This document shows, piece by piece, positions 40,009 to 51,083 of a DNA stretch of 64,000 bases. Source of the DNA: Luteimicrobium album (GTDB taxonomy: Bacteria; Actinomycetota; Actinomycetes; Actinomycetales; Cellulomonadaceae); NCBI RefSeq assembly GCF_030161555.1, contig NZ_BSUK01000001.1, forward strand, positions 496,001 through 560,000. The letters are read 5' to 3'. The notes under the pieces were generated by a model. That model was not told the DNA's origin. It saw only the letters and a list, made by a program, of their open reading frames with translations, and searched no databases. Positions within the stretch are counted from its first letter, which is position 1. Each line of letters starts with the position of its first letter. The translations under genes were made by a program, and so were the position numbers.

Positions 40009-42474
40009 CGTGCTTCTCCTGAGGGTCGCGACCACCGGCGCCGGGGCCGGGGGTCGGGCGTCGGCGTGAGCGGGTCGTCCGCGACCGCCGTGGTCGAGGG
40101 GGTGGACCGCGAGCGGCGGACCGAGCGCAGCGAGAGCCGCGCCGCCACCCGTTTGCGCCACGGGACCGCGGCGCGCATCTGTGCGACCGCGGCCTCGATG
40201 CCGCCCCAGTATGCCTCCACGTCGGCGTCGCTCGGGTCGCCCGTCCCGAACACGCTCGCGTCGGCGTGCCGGGCGAGGGTAAGCGTCCCCGCGGCGGGGT
40301 ACGACGCGTCGAGCGCTCCCCGGTCTCCTGCCGGGTCGCGCCCGCGGTGACGGGGTGTCCGAGGTCGACGGCGGCGTCGACGATCTCGTGCCAGCCGCCC
40401 GAGATCTGGTCCGCCGGCGCGCCCGTCCGTCGGCGGCGAAGCCGCCGGCGCGACTTGTAGCCGAGGAGGAGCACGAACGGCAGGAGGACGATCACGATCG
40501 GGATCGCGACCGCCGCACCGACGGCGGCCGCATGGCCCCAGTCGAACGGCGCGCCGTCCTGCTTGTCGTCCTTCTTCTTGTCGTCCTTGGCCTTCGCGGT
40601 GTCCGCCTGGTCGGGCTCCGACGGCGGCTCCGGGTCCTGCAGCACCGGCGGCTTGGGCACCTGCTGGCTGCGGGGCTGCGGCTGCACCTTGTTGTCCACG
40701 TCGGGCACGGCGTCGAACGTGACCCAGCCCTTGCCCTGGAACGGGACCTCGACCCAGGCGTGGACGTCCTTGCCGGTCGCGGTGAAGGCCGTACCCGGCT
40801 TCCAGCCCCCGCGGCGTCCGGGTAGACGCCCATGACGACGCGCGCCGGGATCCCGAGGGACTGGGCCATGAGCGAGTAGGCGACGGCGAACTGCTCGTCG
40901 TCGCCGACCATGGTCTCGCTCGCGAGCAGTGTGTCGATGCGGTCCGCGGAGTGGCCCGGGCGCGACGGCGGCTGGTCGCCGATGCCGCTCGAGTACGTCC
41001 CGCTCTTGAGGAGCGCGTCGCGCAGGCGCTGGAGCTGGGTCAGCGGGTCGGTCGCGCCGCCGACGAACTGCTCGGCCTTGGCCTGGACCGACGCGGGGAC
41101 GTCGGTGGGCTTCGGGAGCGCGACGTCGGCGATCGGGACGCCCTTGAGGTCGGCCTCCTTGGGCTGCGCCTGCTCCACGGCGCGCACCGTGTAGGTGTCG
41201 CCGTCGCGCAGGAGGCCCGTCGTGATGGCCGTGCCGGTCACGGCGTCGTAGTAGGTGCCGTCCTCGAGGTCCTTCGCCCGGTCGCCTCCGAACGTCACCC
41301 CGGTCAGGGAGCCCAGGTCCGGGATCCACGGGCCGCTGTAGCCCTTGACCTGGACACCCAGCGTGACGGGGGTGCCGGTGGCGTCGGTCGCGATCTTCTC
41401 GCCGACGCGCACGAACGACCCGGAGCTCTTGTCGTCGCTCGTCGCCGAGTACACGACGCCGTCGTACGCGTCGAGCGTCGCGAGCCGCACCCGGGCGCCC
41501 GCGGGCAGGCCCGAGACGGTCAGGAGCGCGTCGTCCTTCTGGTCCTTGACGTAGTGGCGGAACGACGCGAGGGGCGTCACGTACTCGTGCAGGTCGGGCG
41601 GCGGGACGACGTCCTCGCGCAGCACCACCCGGCCGTGGTCGGGTGCGACCACGGGCCCGAGGACGACGGCGGCGGCCGCAGCGACGGCGAGCACGATCGC
41701 TCCCGTGCGGGCGCGGTGCAGCGTCAGCCGTCGCAGCGCCTCCTCGGACGCCTCGGTGGTGGTGTCCCGGTCGCGCAGGCGGCGCTCGGTGGTGCGCCAG
41801 GCGGACCACAGCAGCGCGACCACGCCGAGCACGGTGCCCTGCACGACGGGGCGGGCGGGGACGATCGTGCCGAGGAGGATCGCGGCCACGAGCCCGACGA
41901 GGACCGGGACGAGCGCCCACACGGGTCGCTTCGAGCGCCACGCGATCGTGCCCGCGACGACGCTCGTCACGAGGAGCAGCACGAACGGGACCAGGGCGAG
42001 GTCGGGGAACGACGACAGCGGGGGCGCCGTCGTGACGAAGGACTTCCACGAGAAGACGGCGCCCCGGAGCAGGCCGCGGGCCGTCTCGGCGGTCGGGACG
42101 ACGCCCGCGACGGTCGAGCTGCCCAGCGCGAGCGCGCCGCCCGCCACGAAGTAGACGACGACGGTCGCCGCGGCCACCGCGAGGGTGGACCAGCGCCACG
42201 CGGCGCCCAGCCAGGCGACGAGCAGCCCGAGCACCAGGCCGCCGACGGCGGGAGCCAGGTAGCCCTGGCTGCCCCACACGGGCTCGAAGCCGATGACGAC
42301 CACGCCGAGCATGACGACGAGCGCCGCGAGGTCGAGCATCCCGGCGCGCGTGCGGGCGCGCGGGGGCGAGTAGCGCGGGTCGTCGTGCGCGAAGCGCTCG
42401 CCGCGCGGGTGGCGGTCGGTGCGCGCGCGGGCGGGGGCGGCGTCGGGCGCGAAGGTCGAGGTCCGGGGGCTCAT
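40005..42474 (-). CDS. TgpA-type transglutaminase-like membrane protein, nucleophile absent (two frameshifts as given)
   Basis: The N-terminal third has six or so membrane helices (LDLAALVVMLGVVVIGF, WSTLAVAAATVVVYFVAGG and others). The outer domain has a transglutaminase core: MVGDDEQFAVAYSLMAQSLG where the cysteine is expected, then GKDVHAWVEV (His) and WVTFDAVP (Asp). Thus aspartate replaces cysteine and catalysis is doubtful. A final membrane helix (AIPIVIVLLPFVLLLGY) and a cytoplasmic tail follow. Breaks are in 40806-40810 and 40318-40321; restored length is 823 residues. MoxR-DUF58-TgpA is a well-known cluster. Confidence 0.87.
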
Positions 42475-43748
42475 GCCGCGGTCACCCGCCGCATCGCCGA
42501 CCCGAGCTCGTCGAGCGCGCCGATCGTGAGGACGACGAGCTCCGCGATGTTGCGACGGGCCGCGGACTCACCGGGCACGCAGCGCACCGCGATGACCCGC
42601 ACGTCCTGCGGGAGGCGCGCGGACGCGGCCCGCAGGTCCGCGGGCGAGACGCGGCTGCCCACGAGGACGGCGACCACGGACGCGTCGGCGACCGACTGCG
42701 CCGCGCCGCGCGCAAGCTGGGCGATCCCCTCGGCGAGGGACCGCGTCTGGACGCCCGCGAGGTCGTCGAGGAGGCGCGTGCGGGAGTCGCCGCGGAGCTG
42801 GGCGTCGTTGCTCAGGACCGTGAGCCCGCGGTCCTCGCGGATCGCCTGGAGGCCGAGCGAGCCGCAGACGCTCACCGCGAGCTCGAACTCGTCGGCGTGC
42901 GCGTAGTCCTCGGTGCGGGTCGACAGGATCACCGCGAGGTGCGAGCGGCGGGTCTCCTCGAACTGCCGGACCATGAGCTGGCCCGTGCGCGCCGTCGTCT
43001 TCCAGTGCACGTGCCGCCGGTCGTCGCCCGCGACGTAGTCGCGCAGCGCGTGGAACGAGACGTCGGAGTTCGACAGGTCCTGGGTGCTGCGCCCCTCGAG
43101 GTCGCGCAGGAAGCCCGACGACGAGCCCGTGAGGCTCGTGGTCCGCGGGTGCACGTAGAGCTTCTCCGCGTCCGTCCAGTCGACCTGGCGGCGCAGGAGC
43201 CCGAGCGGGTCAGCGCGCACCGAGCGCACCGGCCCGACGGGGATCACCGCGCGACGCCGCGTCGGCACCGCGAACACGTCCTCGTGGACCGCGCCAGACC
43301 GCAGGCGCGGGACCGGGAAGCTCGCGAGCCCCACCCCGACCGGCAGCTCCATCACCGCGGGCAGCAGCGGGCGAGACGTCGGGTTGGTCACCTGGATCCG
43401 TCCGACCGCGCGCTCCCCCACGACGACGCGGTGGCCCGCGAGGTCGAGCTCGACCGCGTACTGGAAGCGCCCCAGCACGAACACCACGGCCGCGAGCAGC
43501 ACGACGGTGCCTACCAGCGCGAGCACCACGAGCTCGGCCCAGTGGTACCGCAGCCCCGCCCACCAGGCCAGCAGCGTCCCGACGGCGACCGTCCAGCCCA
43601 GCGGGCTCACGACGTCCGTGACCGGGCGCGCCCACCGCGCGACGGTGCGCGCCGCCGGCGTGACCGCCTCCACGACGGGCGCCGCCGCGTCACGCACCGG
43701 CGCGAGCGCACGCGCCAGCCGTCTCGACCTCTTTCTCATCCCTGCCAT
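42471..43748 (-). CDS. DUF58 domain protein
   Basis: Two membrane helices near the N-terminus (LGWTVAVGTLLAWWAGL; VVLALVGTVVLLAAVVFVLG) precede the DUF58 signature: FHALRDYVAGDDRRHVHWKT and GQLMVRQFEETRRSHLAVIL, a von Willebrand-like fold. I chose ATG 43748 (MAGMRKRSRRLARALAPVRD) rather than longer starts, since the upstream part is not conserved in character. Its stop overlaps the transglutaminase start. Works with MoxR, probably in assembling an envelope complex. Confidence 0.9.
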   Translation of the reverse strand: MAGMRKRSRRLARALAPVRDAAAPVVEAVTPAARTVARWARPVTDVVSPLGWTVAVGTLLAWWAGLRYHWAELVVLALVGTVVLLAAVVFVLGRFQYAVELDLAGHRVVVGERAVGRIQVTNPTSRPLLPAVMELPVGVGLASFPVPRLRSGAVHEDVFAVPTRRRAVIPVGPVRSVRADPLGLLRRQVDWTDAEKLYVHPRTTSLTGSSSGFLRDLEGRSTQDLSNSDVSFHALRDYVAGDDRRHVHWKTTARTGQLMVRQFEETRRSHLAVILSTRTEDYAHADEFELAVSVCGSLGLQAIREDRGLTVLSNDAQLRGDSRTRLLDDLAGVQTRSLAEGIAQLARGAAQSVADASVVAVLVGSRVSPADLRAASARLPQDVRVIAVRCVPGESAARRNIAELVVLTIGALDELGSAMRRVTAA

Positions 43749-43795
43749 CCCAGCGAGCTCGTGAGGGTCCGGCCGCGGTCTCCGACCGACCCCGG

Positions 43796-44767
43796 TCAGA
43801 CCGTCTGACGTTCCTGCGGTGCGGGCACGTCCGCGAGGACCCGCGCGAGCACGCCCTCGGTCGTGGTGCCCGTGAACTCGGCCTCCGGGTCGAGCACGAT
43901 GCGGTGCGACCAGACCGGCAGCGCGAGCTGTTTGACGTCGTCGGGCACGACGTAGTTGCGACCCTGGCTCGCCGCCCACACCTTGATGCAACGCGTCATC
44001 GCGAGCGCTCCACGGATGCTCACTCCCAGGCGCACCTCCGGCACGCTGCGCGTCGCCTCCGCCAGCCCGGCGACGTAGTCGAGGACCGCCGGGTCGACGT
44101 GGACGGTCGCCGCGAGGTCGGCCATCTCAGCGACCGCCTGGGTGGTCACGATCGGCGCCAGCGCCGCCGAGCGGTCCTTCTGGGCCGAGCCCGCGAGGAT
44201 CTCGACGGCGGCCGCGCGGTCCGGGTAGCCGAGCGACGTCTTCATCAGGAAGCGGTCGAGCTGGGCCTCGGGAAGGCGGTACGTGCCGGCCTGCTCGATC
44301 GGGTTCTGTGTCGCGATCACCATGAACGGGCGGCCCGCGGTGTGCGGCACGCCGTCGACCGTGACCTGGCCCTCCTCCATGACCTCGAGCAGCGAGGACT
44401 GGGTCTTGGGCGAGGCCCGGTTGATCTCGTCCGCGAGCACGATCGACGCGAACACCGGGCCCGGGTGGAAGTCGAACGCGCCCGTCTTCTGGTCGTAGAT
44501 CGTCACGCCCGTGACGTCCGACGGCAGCAGGTCCGGCGTGAACTGGATGCGGCTGTGGCTGCCCTGGACGGACGCCGCGATCGCACGGGCCAGCATCGTC
44601 TTGCCGGTGCCGGGCGCGTCCTCGAGGAGGACGTGGCCCTCCGCGAGCATGCACGTGAGCACCAGGCGCACAGTCGTCGGCTTGCCCAGGACCGCCTGGC
44701 CGACGTTGCCGGCGAGGCGGTCGAACGTCTGCGCGAACCACGCGGACTGCTCGGGTGTCATGGTCAT
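43796..44767 (-). CDS. MoxR-family AAA+ ATPase
   Basis: The 323-residue protein has Walker A EDAPGTGKTMLARAIA at about 50-65, Walker B VLADEINRASPKTQSSLLEV, sensor region VIATQNPIEQAGTYRLPEAQ and arginine-finger-type LPEAQLDRFLMK. MoxR proteins act as chaperone-like ATPases for the linked DUF58 and transglutaminase proteins. It is 25 bases downstream of the giant surface protein. Intact as given. Confidence 0.95.
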   Translation of the reverse strand: MTMTPEQSAWFAQTFDRLAGNVGQAVLGKPTTVRLVLTCMLAEGHVLLEDAPGTGKTMLARAIAASVQGSHSRIQFTPDLLPSDVTGVTIYDQKTGAFDFHPGPVFASIVLADEINRASPKTQSSLLEVMEEGQVTVDGVPHTAGRPFMVIATQNPIEQAGTYRLPEAQLDRFLMKTSLGYPDRAAAVEILAGSAQKDRSAALAPIVTTQAVAEMADLAATVHVDPAVLDYVAGLAEATRSVPEVRLGVSIRGALAMTRCIKVWAASQGRNYVVPDDVKQLALPVWSHRIVLDPEAEFTGTTTEGVLARVLADVPAPQERQTV

Positions 44768-44792
44768 GGTTCGGTCCTTCTCTGTGGTGTGT

Positions 44793-47700
44793 CTAGTTCG
44801 GCCACGTGATCGCGTCCTTCTCGTAGGACTTCCCGTCGACGGTCACCCAGGCCTTCGCCCCGTCATGGTGCCCCGCGACGCACGGCATCGTCACGGTGAC
44901 TCCTGGCGTCAGCTGCGTGCCCGGATAGCCGTGGCCGGTGACCGAATGCGTGGAACCGCCGTAGGTCCAGAAGCACTCGACGGTGTAGGAGCCGGCGGGG
45001 AAGGTCGAGTTCGGCGTCACGTTGAACTTGTGACAGACGGATCCGTTGCAGCCGGTCACGTCCGACCGCGGCCCGCTCGACACGACCACGGCAGGATCGA
45101 CCGGCTTCGGTTTCTCGCCTGTCTTCTTGCTCGCACACGCCGTCTGTTTGGCTCCCCTGCCGGGCGTCACCGTCACGCACATCTTCGCTTGCGCCGAGTA
45201 GCCCACGTTGAAGGTCTTCGAACCTGATGCCGCCGCTGGTGAGGCGTTGGCGATGACGGCGCCTGACACTTCGTACGATGTCGTGTACGCGTTGCCGTTG
45301 CCTGACGTCGACCAGGTGAACGTGATCTTCTGGCCGTCGACCGTCGCGCTCACGTTTGGCGCAGGGATAGGGCCGTAGGGCGACTCCGACGCTGGAGTGG
45401 ACTCGCCTCCCGCCTCACTCGTCCCCTCGACGGTTGCCACGGCGCGGACCTGGAACGTGTAGTTCGTGCCGTTGTTCAGGCCAGTGACGACGCGGCCGGC
45501 GGCCAGGGAGTTCCATCCGTTCCCGACCGAGTACTGGTAGGAGATCTCGCCCGAGTTCAGGCCAGTGCCCGACAAGACCGAGTCGGTGAACGCAAGCTGA
45601 ACCTGACCGTCGGCGCCCGTCGCCGTCGCCTTGAGCGACGTGGGAGCCGGCGGCAGGGCGAACGCACGCACGGCGGTGGACTGCGCGCTCCAGTCGGCGT
45701 CACCGAACTTCACGGTCGCCTTGTTCTTCGCCCGCACCCGGAACGTGTAGTCCGTGGTGTTCGCCTGGACGTCGATCGTCGCGCTCGTCGCCGAGGCGCC
45801 GGCTGTCACGGTCTTGACCGACGACCCGCCGCGCAGGACCTCGACGTCGTAGCCCGTGAGGTCGCCGCCGTTGTCGTTCGGCGCTTGCCACGCCACCTGC
45901 ATCTGCGACGTCGTCCCGAGCGAGGTCCGGGTCACCGTCGGCGTCGCGGGCGCGGCCGGCTTGCCTGCCGGCGTCTCGGTCGCCGACCACGCGCCCCAGT
46001 CGGACGGTTCCGGCGCCTTGTTCACGGCCTGGACCTGGACCTTGTACGCGACGCCGTTCTGGAGCCCCTTCCACACCGTCGTCGTGCCCGTGACGCCCTG
46101 CAGCACGGTGCGGCCGTCCGGTGCGGCGGGCGAGATCTGCAGGTTGACGGACTCGATCGCCGAACGGTCCGCGTAGGTCTTGTTCGTCCATGCGACCGTG
46201 AGCTCACCGTCGCCGAACTCGAGCGTCGGCGCGTCGGGGGCGTCCGGACGCTCGTCCGGGCGGGCGACGTCCGACTCGGGCGACGGATCGGACGCGCCCG
46301 CCGCGTTGTTGGCGACGACCGTGAAGGTGTACTCCTGGTCGTTCGTCAGCCCGGTGATGGTGCACGTCGTCGTGACGCAGTCCTGCGGCGCGCCCGCCGA
46401 CGGTGTGACCGTGTACGAGGTGATGTCGGCACCGTTGTTGTTGGGCGGCGTCCACGACAGCGTCACCTGGTGCGACTCGATCGTGCCGATCTCGGGCTTC
46501 GCCGGGGCGTCGGGGTGGCCCTGGACGGTGATCAGGACCTGACCGTCGACCTGGCGGTCGGGGTCCTTGGTCGCGTCCTGGATCGTGTAGCTGAGCGCGA
46601 TCTGACCGTGGAAGTCCTTGTCGGGCGTCACGACGACGTCGTCGCCCTTGACCACCGGCGAACTCGCGTCTCCGGACTCGAGGACGACACCCACAACCGT
46701 CAGCGCCTTGCCCTCTGCAGCGAACGGGTTGCTGTCGTTGGCGAGGACGGGGATCGTGAGCTCCTTGCCTGCGAGAGCCTTGTCCACGTCGTCCTCGGTC
46801 GCGACCGGCAGGTGTCGGGTCGAGGCGACCACGGCTACGCGCACCTCGCCGGACACGGCCGGGTTGTGGCCGTCGGAGGCGGAGACCGTGACCGTGCCGG
46901 AGGTGCCCTTGGCGACGTCGGCGTCAGCGGTCACGCTCAGCGTGCCACCGCTCACCTGGGCGTGGAGTCCCGACGAGGCCTTGGAGACGTCGAAGGTCAG
47001 GTCGTCGTCGTCCGGGTCCGTCGCGGCGCCCGCCAGGTCCGCCGTTCCGGGCTTGGTGTCGCCTGCGCCGACGGAGACCGTCGGGTTCCCGGTGAAGGTC
47101 GGCGGCTGGTTCTTGGGCGCGACGACCGTGATCGGCACGCTCAGCGTCGCGGTGTGCCCCTTCGGGTCGCCGGCGCTCGCGCCGTCCGTGACCTCGAAGC
47201 TCAGAGACGCCTGTCCCGCGAACTTCTCGTCCGACGTGAACGTCACGGTGTGCGCGTCGTTCACGACCCGAGTCCCGTCCACGACCTTGACCTTGGCGTC
47301 CGTCGTCAGCCGCGGCGTCTTGCCGTCGGCGACTCGGACCAGGGCACGGATGTCGATCTTCAACGGCTTGCCGCTCTCGACCTTGAGCGGCGGGGCGTCA
47401 GGACGCAACGTCGGTGCCGTGGTCTGCAGCGCAGGCACCCAGACGAACGCCGAGTCGGTCAGCCCGTCAGGATCCGTCACCGTGTATCGGAAGACCTGGT
47501 CGGACTCGGTCAGCGGCACGGAGAGAACACCGCCCTCGCCGACGGTCACACCCTTGTGCGCGGTGGTGACGGTCAGCGCGCTCGCCGCGCCGTCGGGGTC
47601 GGAGTCGTTCGCCAGGACCGGTACGGAGATCGCCTTCTTGCCGACGACGTCGGCGCCGGAGATCACGTCGTCCTTGGCCACAGGCGGCTTGAGCGGGGCC

Positions 47701-50700
47701 TTGGTGTCGACCGTGACCACGATGGCTCCCGACGCCCGGGCACCGTGGGTGTCCTGGATCGTGTAGAAGACCGTGGTCGTGCCCGCCTTGTCAGGCGCCG
47801 TGAAGGCGACGAGGTTCCCGTCCGCCTTGACCTTGAGCCCGTCCTGGGCCTGGAGGCCCGAGGACACGAGCGCGATCAGATCGCCGTCCGGGTCGGAGTC
47901 GTTCACGAGAGGCGCCAACGACACCGCCCGTCCCGGACGGACGGTGACCGCGTCGTCGACAGCGACGGGCGGCTGGTTGGTCGAGGGCGGGGACGCGATC
48001 CCGACCCGGACGGTTCCCGTCGCCTGCTGACCGCGGCGGTCCTCGACGGTGTACTGGAAGGTATCCGTGCCCGTCGCGCCCTTGGCCGCCGTGTACACGA
48101 TGGTCCCGGCCGTGACCTTGGCGGTTCCCTTCGACGCCGGCGCGCCGATGCCGGTGAGCCGCACCGAGTCGCCGTCCGGGTCGATACCGCTGAGCGACGG
48201 GGTGATGGTCACCGAGCCGCCCGAGAGGGTGCGCGCCTCGACGGTCGGTGGCTTGGGCGGCGAGTTGTCGTCGCCGCCGATGACGTGCACGGTGACCTCG
48301 GCCGAGTCCTCCTGGCCGTTCTTGTCCTGCACGCGGTAGATCAGGTATGCCGTCCCGGCCTTGGAGCCGGCCTGGAACCGGACCACCTGGTCCGACACGA
48401 AGGCGGAGCCGAGCGCTGCGTCGGGCTGCCGGGCCAGCTTGGGCTGGAGGTACAGCTGGAGCCCGTCCGGGTGGGTGTCGTTCGCGAGCACGGGAATCGT
48501 CACGACGTCTCCCGTGTGCACCGTGGCCTCATCGGCGGCGGCGTTCGGCGGGTGGAGCTTGTTGGGCGGCGGGACCGCGACGACCCTGACCTGACCGACG
48601 GCCGAGTCGGTGCCGTTGGAGACCGTGTAGTGCAGGGTGACGGGCTTGTCCAGGCTCCGGACCTGCGTGATCCGCAGGACCGAGTGGCCGAGCACCGCGA
48701 CCGTGACGCCCGCGCCGTCAGGCACGTCGACCGACTGCACCACGAGCACGCCGCCCGAGGGGTCGGAGTCGTTGGCCAGGACGTCCACGAGGGTCTGACC
48801 GCCGGACGGCACGAGCGCCGTGTCCGGCACCGCGACCGGGGGCCGGACGACTTGTCCGGGTCGACGACGTCGACGCGCACGACGCCCGTCGACGCCGACG
48901 GACCGTCGCTCACCTGGTAGGTGAAGACGTAGGAGCCCGGCTTGTCGGCGGCGAACTGGAACGTACCGGCGTCGTAGTTGGGCGTGATCTTCGCCCCGGA
49001 CGGCTGGTCGACCTTGGCCAGGCGCAGCGTGTCGCCGTTGGGGTCGGTGTCGTTGCGCAACGGGGACACGGTCACGGGCTGCCCCGCACGGGTCTCAGCG
49101 TGGTCGCCGACGGCGACCGGAGGCTGGTTGTCCGCGCCCTTGACGTCCACCCACAACGTGCCCTCGACGGTCCCCCCGAGCCCGTCCGAGACCGTCAGCG
49201 AGACGGCCTTGCGGCCTGTCGACGCTCCGGCGTCGCGGTACTCGACCGTCCCGTCCGACTCGAAACGGACCTCGTCGCCCTTCGTCTTGGCCGTCGCGTC
49301 CGCCAGCAGCAGGTCGTCGCCGTCGGGGTCGCGGAAGAACGGCAGGACCTTGATCTTCCCGGTCTTGCCGCGCGCCAGGGTCAGCACGGGCTCCCCGGTC
49401 TGCTCCGGCTTGGTGTTCTGGCTGTACGGAACGACCTTGAGGCGGACCGACGCGGCGTCCTTGCCGCCGCGACCGTCCGTGACCTGGTAGCGGAACGTCG
49501 ACGAGCCGCCGGCGTCCTGGTCCGTGGTGGCCAGCAGGGCGTCGCCACCCATCACCTGCGAGACGCGGGCGTTCGTCGGACCGTCCCCGTCCAGGGCGGC
49601 TGCCATGACGTCGCCGTCCGGGTCGATGTCGTTCGACAGCACGGGCAGGATCGTCGAACGACCCGGCCGGACGCCGTAGGAGTCGTCCTTGGCGACGGGT
49701 GGGCGGTTCTTCTCCGACCGGTTCTTGATCGGCTTGTCGACCTGCTCGGGCTTGTCGTTCTTGGCGTCCGTCTCGGCGCCCTTCTTGTTCTCCGGGATCT
49801 TCTGCTCCCAGTCGTCGACCTTCTGGAACTGGTCGGCGGCGAGCCAGACGGTCCCGGACGCGAGGTCGTTGAGCACGACGTTCGAGCGATTCACGCGATA
49901 GCGCAGCGACGCGGAGGGGTCGAGGCCGGCGAGCCGCTGGTCGAGGTCACGCGTCGTGCCCTCGCAGTCGCGCACGACCTGACCGGTCGTGGACCACGCG
50001 CCGTAGGTGCAGCCCGCCACCTGGACCGGCGCGGCAGGTCGACCCGAGGCCTGGTGGACCGTCGCCTTGCCTGCGCCGAGGGGCTGGGAGACCAGGCCCG
50101 ACGTCGTCGCGTACGCGACGGTGTCCGACGCCGCCGACGGCTGCTGCAGCACCGCATCCGTCCCGGCCACGGGGACGGTCTTGCCGGGCAGGTACAGCGT
50201 GGCGGTGTTCTGGTCGAGGACCACGGCCCGGTCGCCGACCGCGGTGATCGCGAGCGTGTCGTTCGCCCCGACTCCCTTGAGCTTGGAGCGGCTGGTCCGC
50301 TCCGCCGTGCCCTTGTCCGTCGTCGTGAGCGTCGTGAGCGTCCCGGAACGGTCGGCCACGTGCACCGTGCCACCGGTCCCGACCGCGAGGACGGCCCCTT
50401 CCCGACCTTCGCCACGGGCTTGGTGACCTTCGTGTCGAACGACGCCACACCCTCCGCCGGCACGACGTAGACGAGACCGCTGTCCGGGGCCAGGATCGCG
50501 GTCGCCGCACCACCGAGCCCGACCTGGGCGTCCGTCGGCAGCTTGGCGGTGCCCCGCAACCTCGAGTCCGCGACGTCCACGGGACTCAACGTCCCCAGGC
50601 TCGGGTCGTACGCCAGGACCGTCTCGGCCTGCTGCAACACGTCCGCAGACGTCCCCGACGACACCAACGTCGTATCCAACGCCTGCGCCGCCGTGTTGAA

Positions 50701-50883
50701 CCGGCCCAGCTCCGCCCCCGTCCCCCGCGTCACCCACACGCCCGAGTCGTTGAGCTCCACCTTCGCGGTCGGCTCGCCGTGGTAGGTAAGAGCGAGCGCG
50801 ACCATGGCCGTCGAGACGACTGACACTGTCCCGACCGAGGTCACGGTCTTCTTGTTGCTGCTCAGGGCGCGCAGTATGCCCAC
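44793..50883 (-). CDS. Giant membrane-anchored Ig-like/fibronectin type III surface protein (two frameshifts as given)
   Basis: GTG 50883 opens MGILRALSSNKKTVTSVGTV with one membrane helix (VGTVSVVSTAMVALALTY), so the rest lies outside the cell. A beta-propeller-like region of about 350 residues is followed by about eleven cadherin/Big-like domains marked by VLANDSDPDG-type motifs, then about five fibronectin type III domains (VTLSWTPPNNNGADITSYTV is one) and a cysteine-containing end. Frames change at 50395-50398 and 48838-48842; one base at each restores 2,030 residues. It heads the operon with MoxR and DUF58. Likely a surface scaffold or adhesin tied to the secretion machinery; the exact role is unknown. 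Confidence 0.88.
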
Positions 50884-50991
50884 AGATTCGTCCTACGAGG
50901 GTTCGGGGGTACACGGTCTGGTCGGCGATCAAGGGTTGCTGCAGGCTCTGCCCGCGGCTGCCACGATAGCCGACCGTCCCCCGGGACGATC

Positions 50992-51019
50992 CCACCGGGC
51001 AATGGGGAGAACTCCCCGT
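50992..51019 (-). promoter_or_regulatory. Operator-like palindrome upstream of the long operon
   Basis: ATGGGGAG-AA-CTCCCCGT (51002-51019) has arms matching at seven of eight positions and is preceded by CACCGGGCA on the plus strand. It lies about 120-135 bases upstream of the surface protein GTG. The core and the CACCGGG flank match the element at 28754-28780. Confidence 0.65.
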
Positions 51020-51083
51020 CGGGCCGATTCACCCGTTGCCTGAGGCCATCAGAGATCGAGCTCGACGCTTCGCACGCCTCGAC

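Noticed and set aside
44793..45700. Apparent lower GC in the last part of the surface protein gene as a sign of transfer
   Set aside because: The impression is by eye only; domain continuity and the flanking operon argue against a separate origin.
34005..50883. Programmed ribosomal frameshifting to explain the split genes
   Set aside because: The breaks lack a shared slippery sequence or downstream stem, occur in unrelated genes and nearly all need an added base. A sequencing cause fits better.
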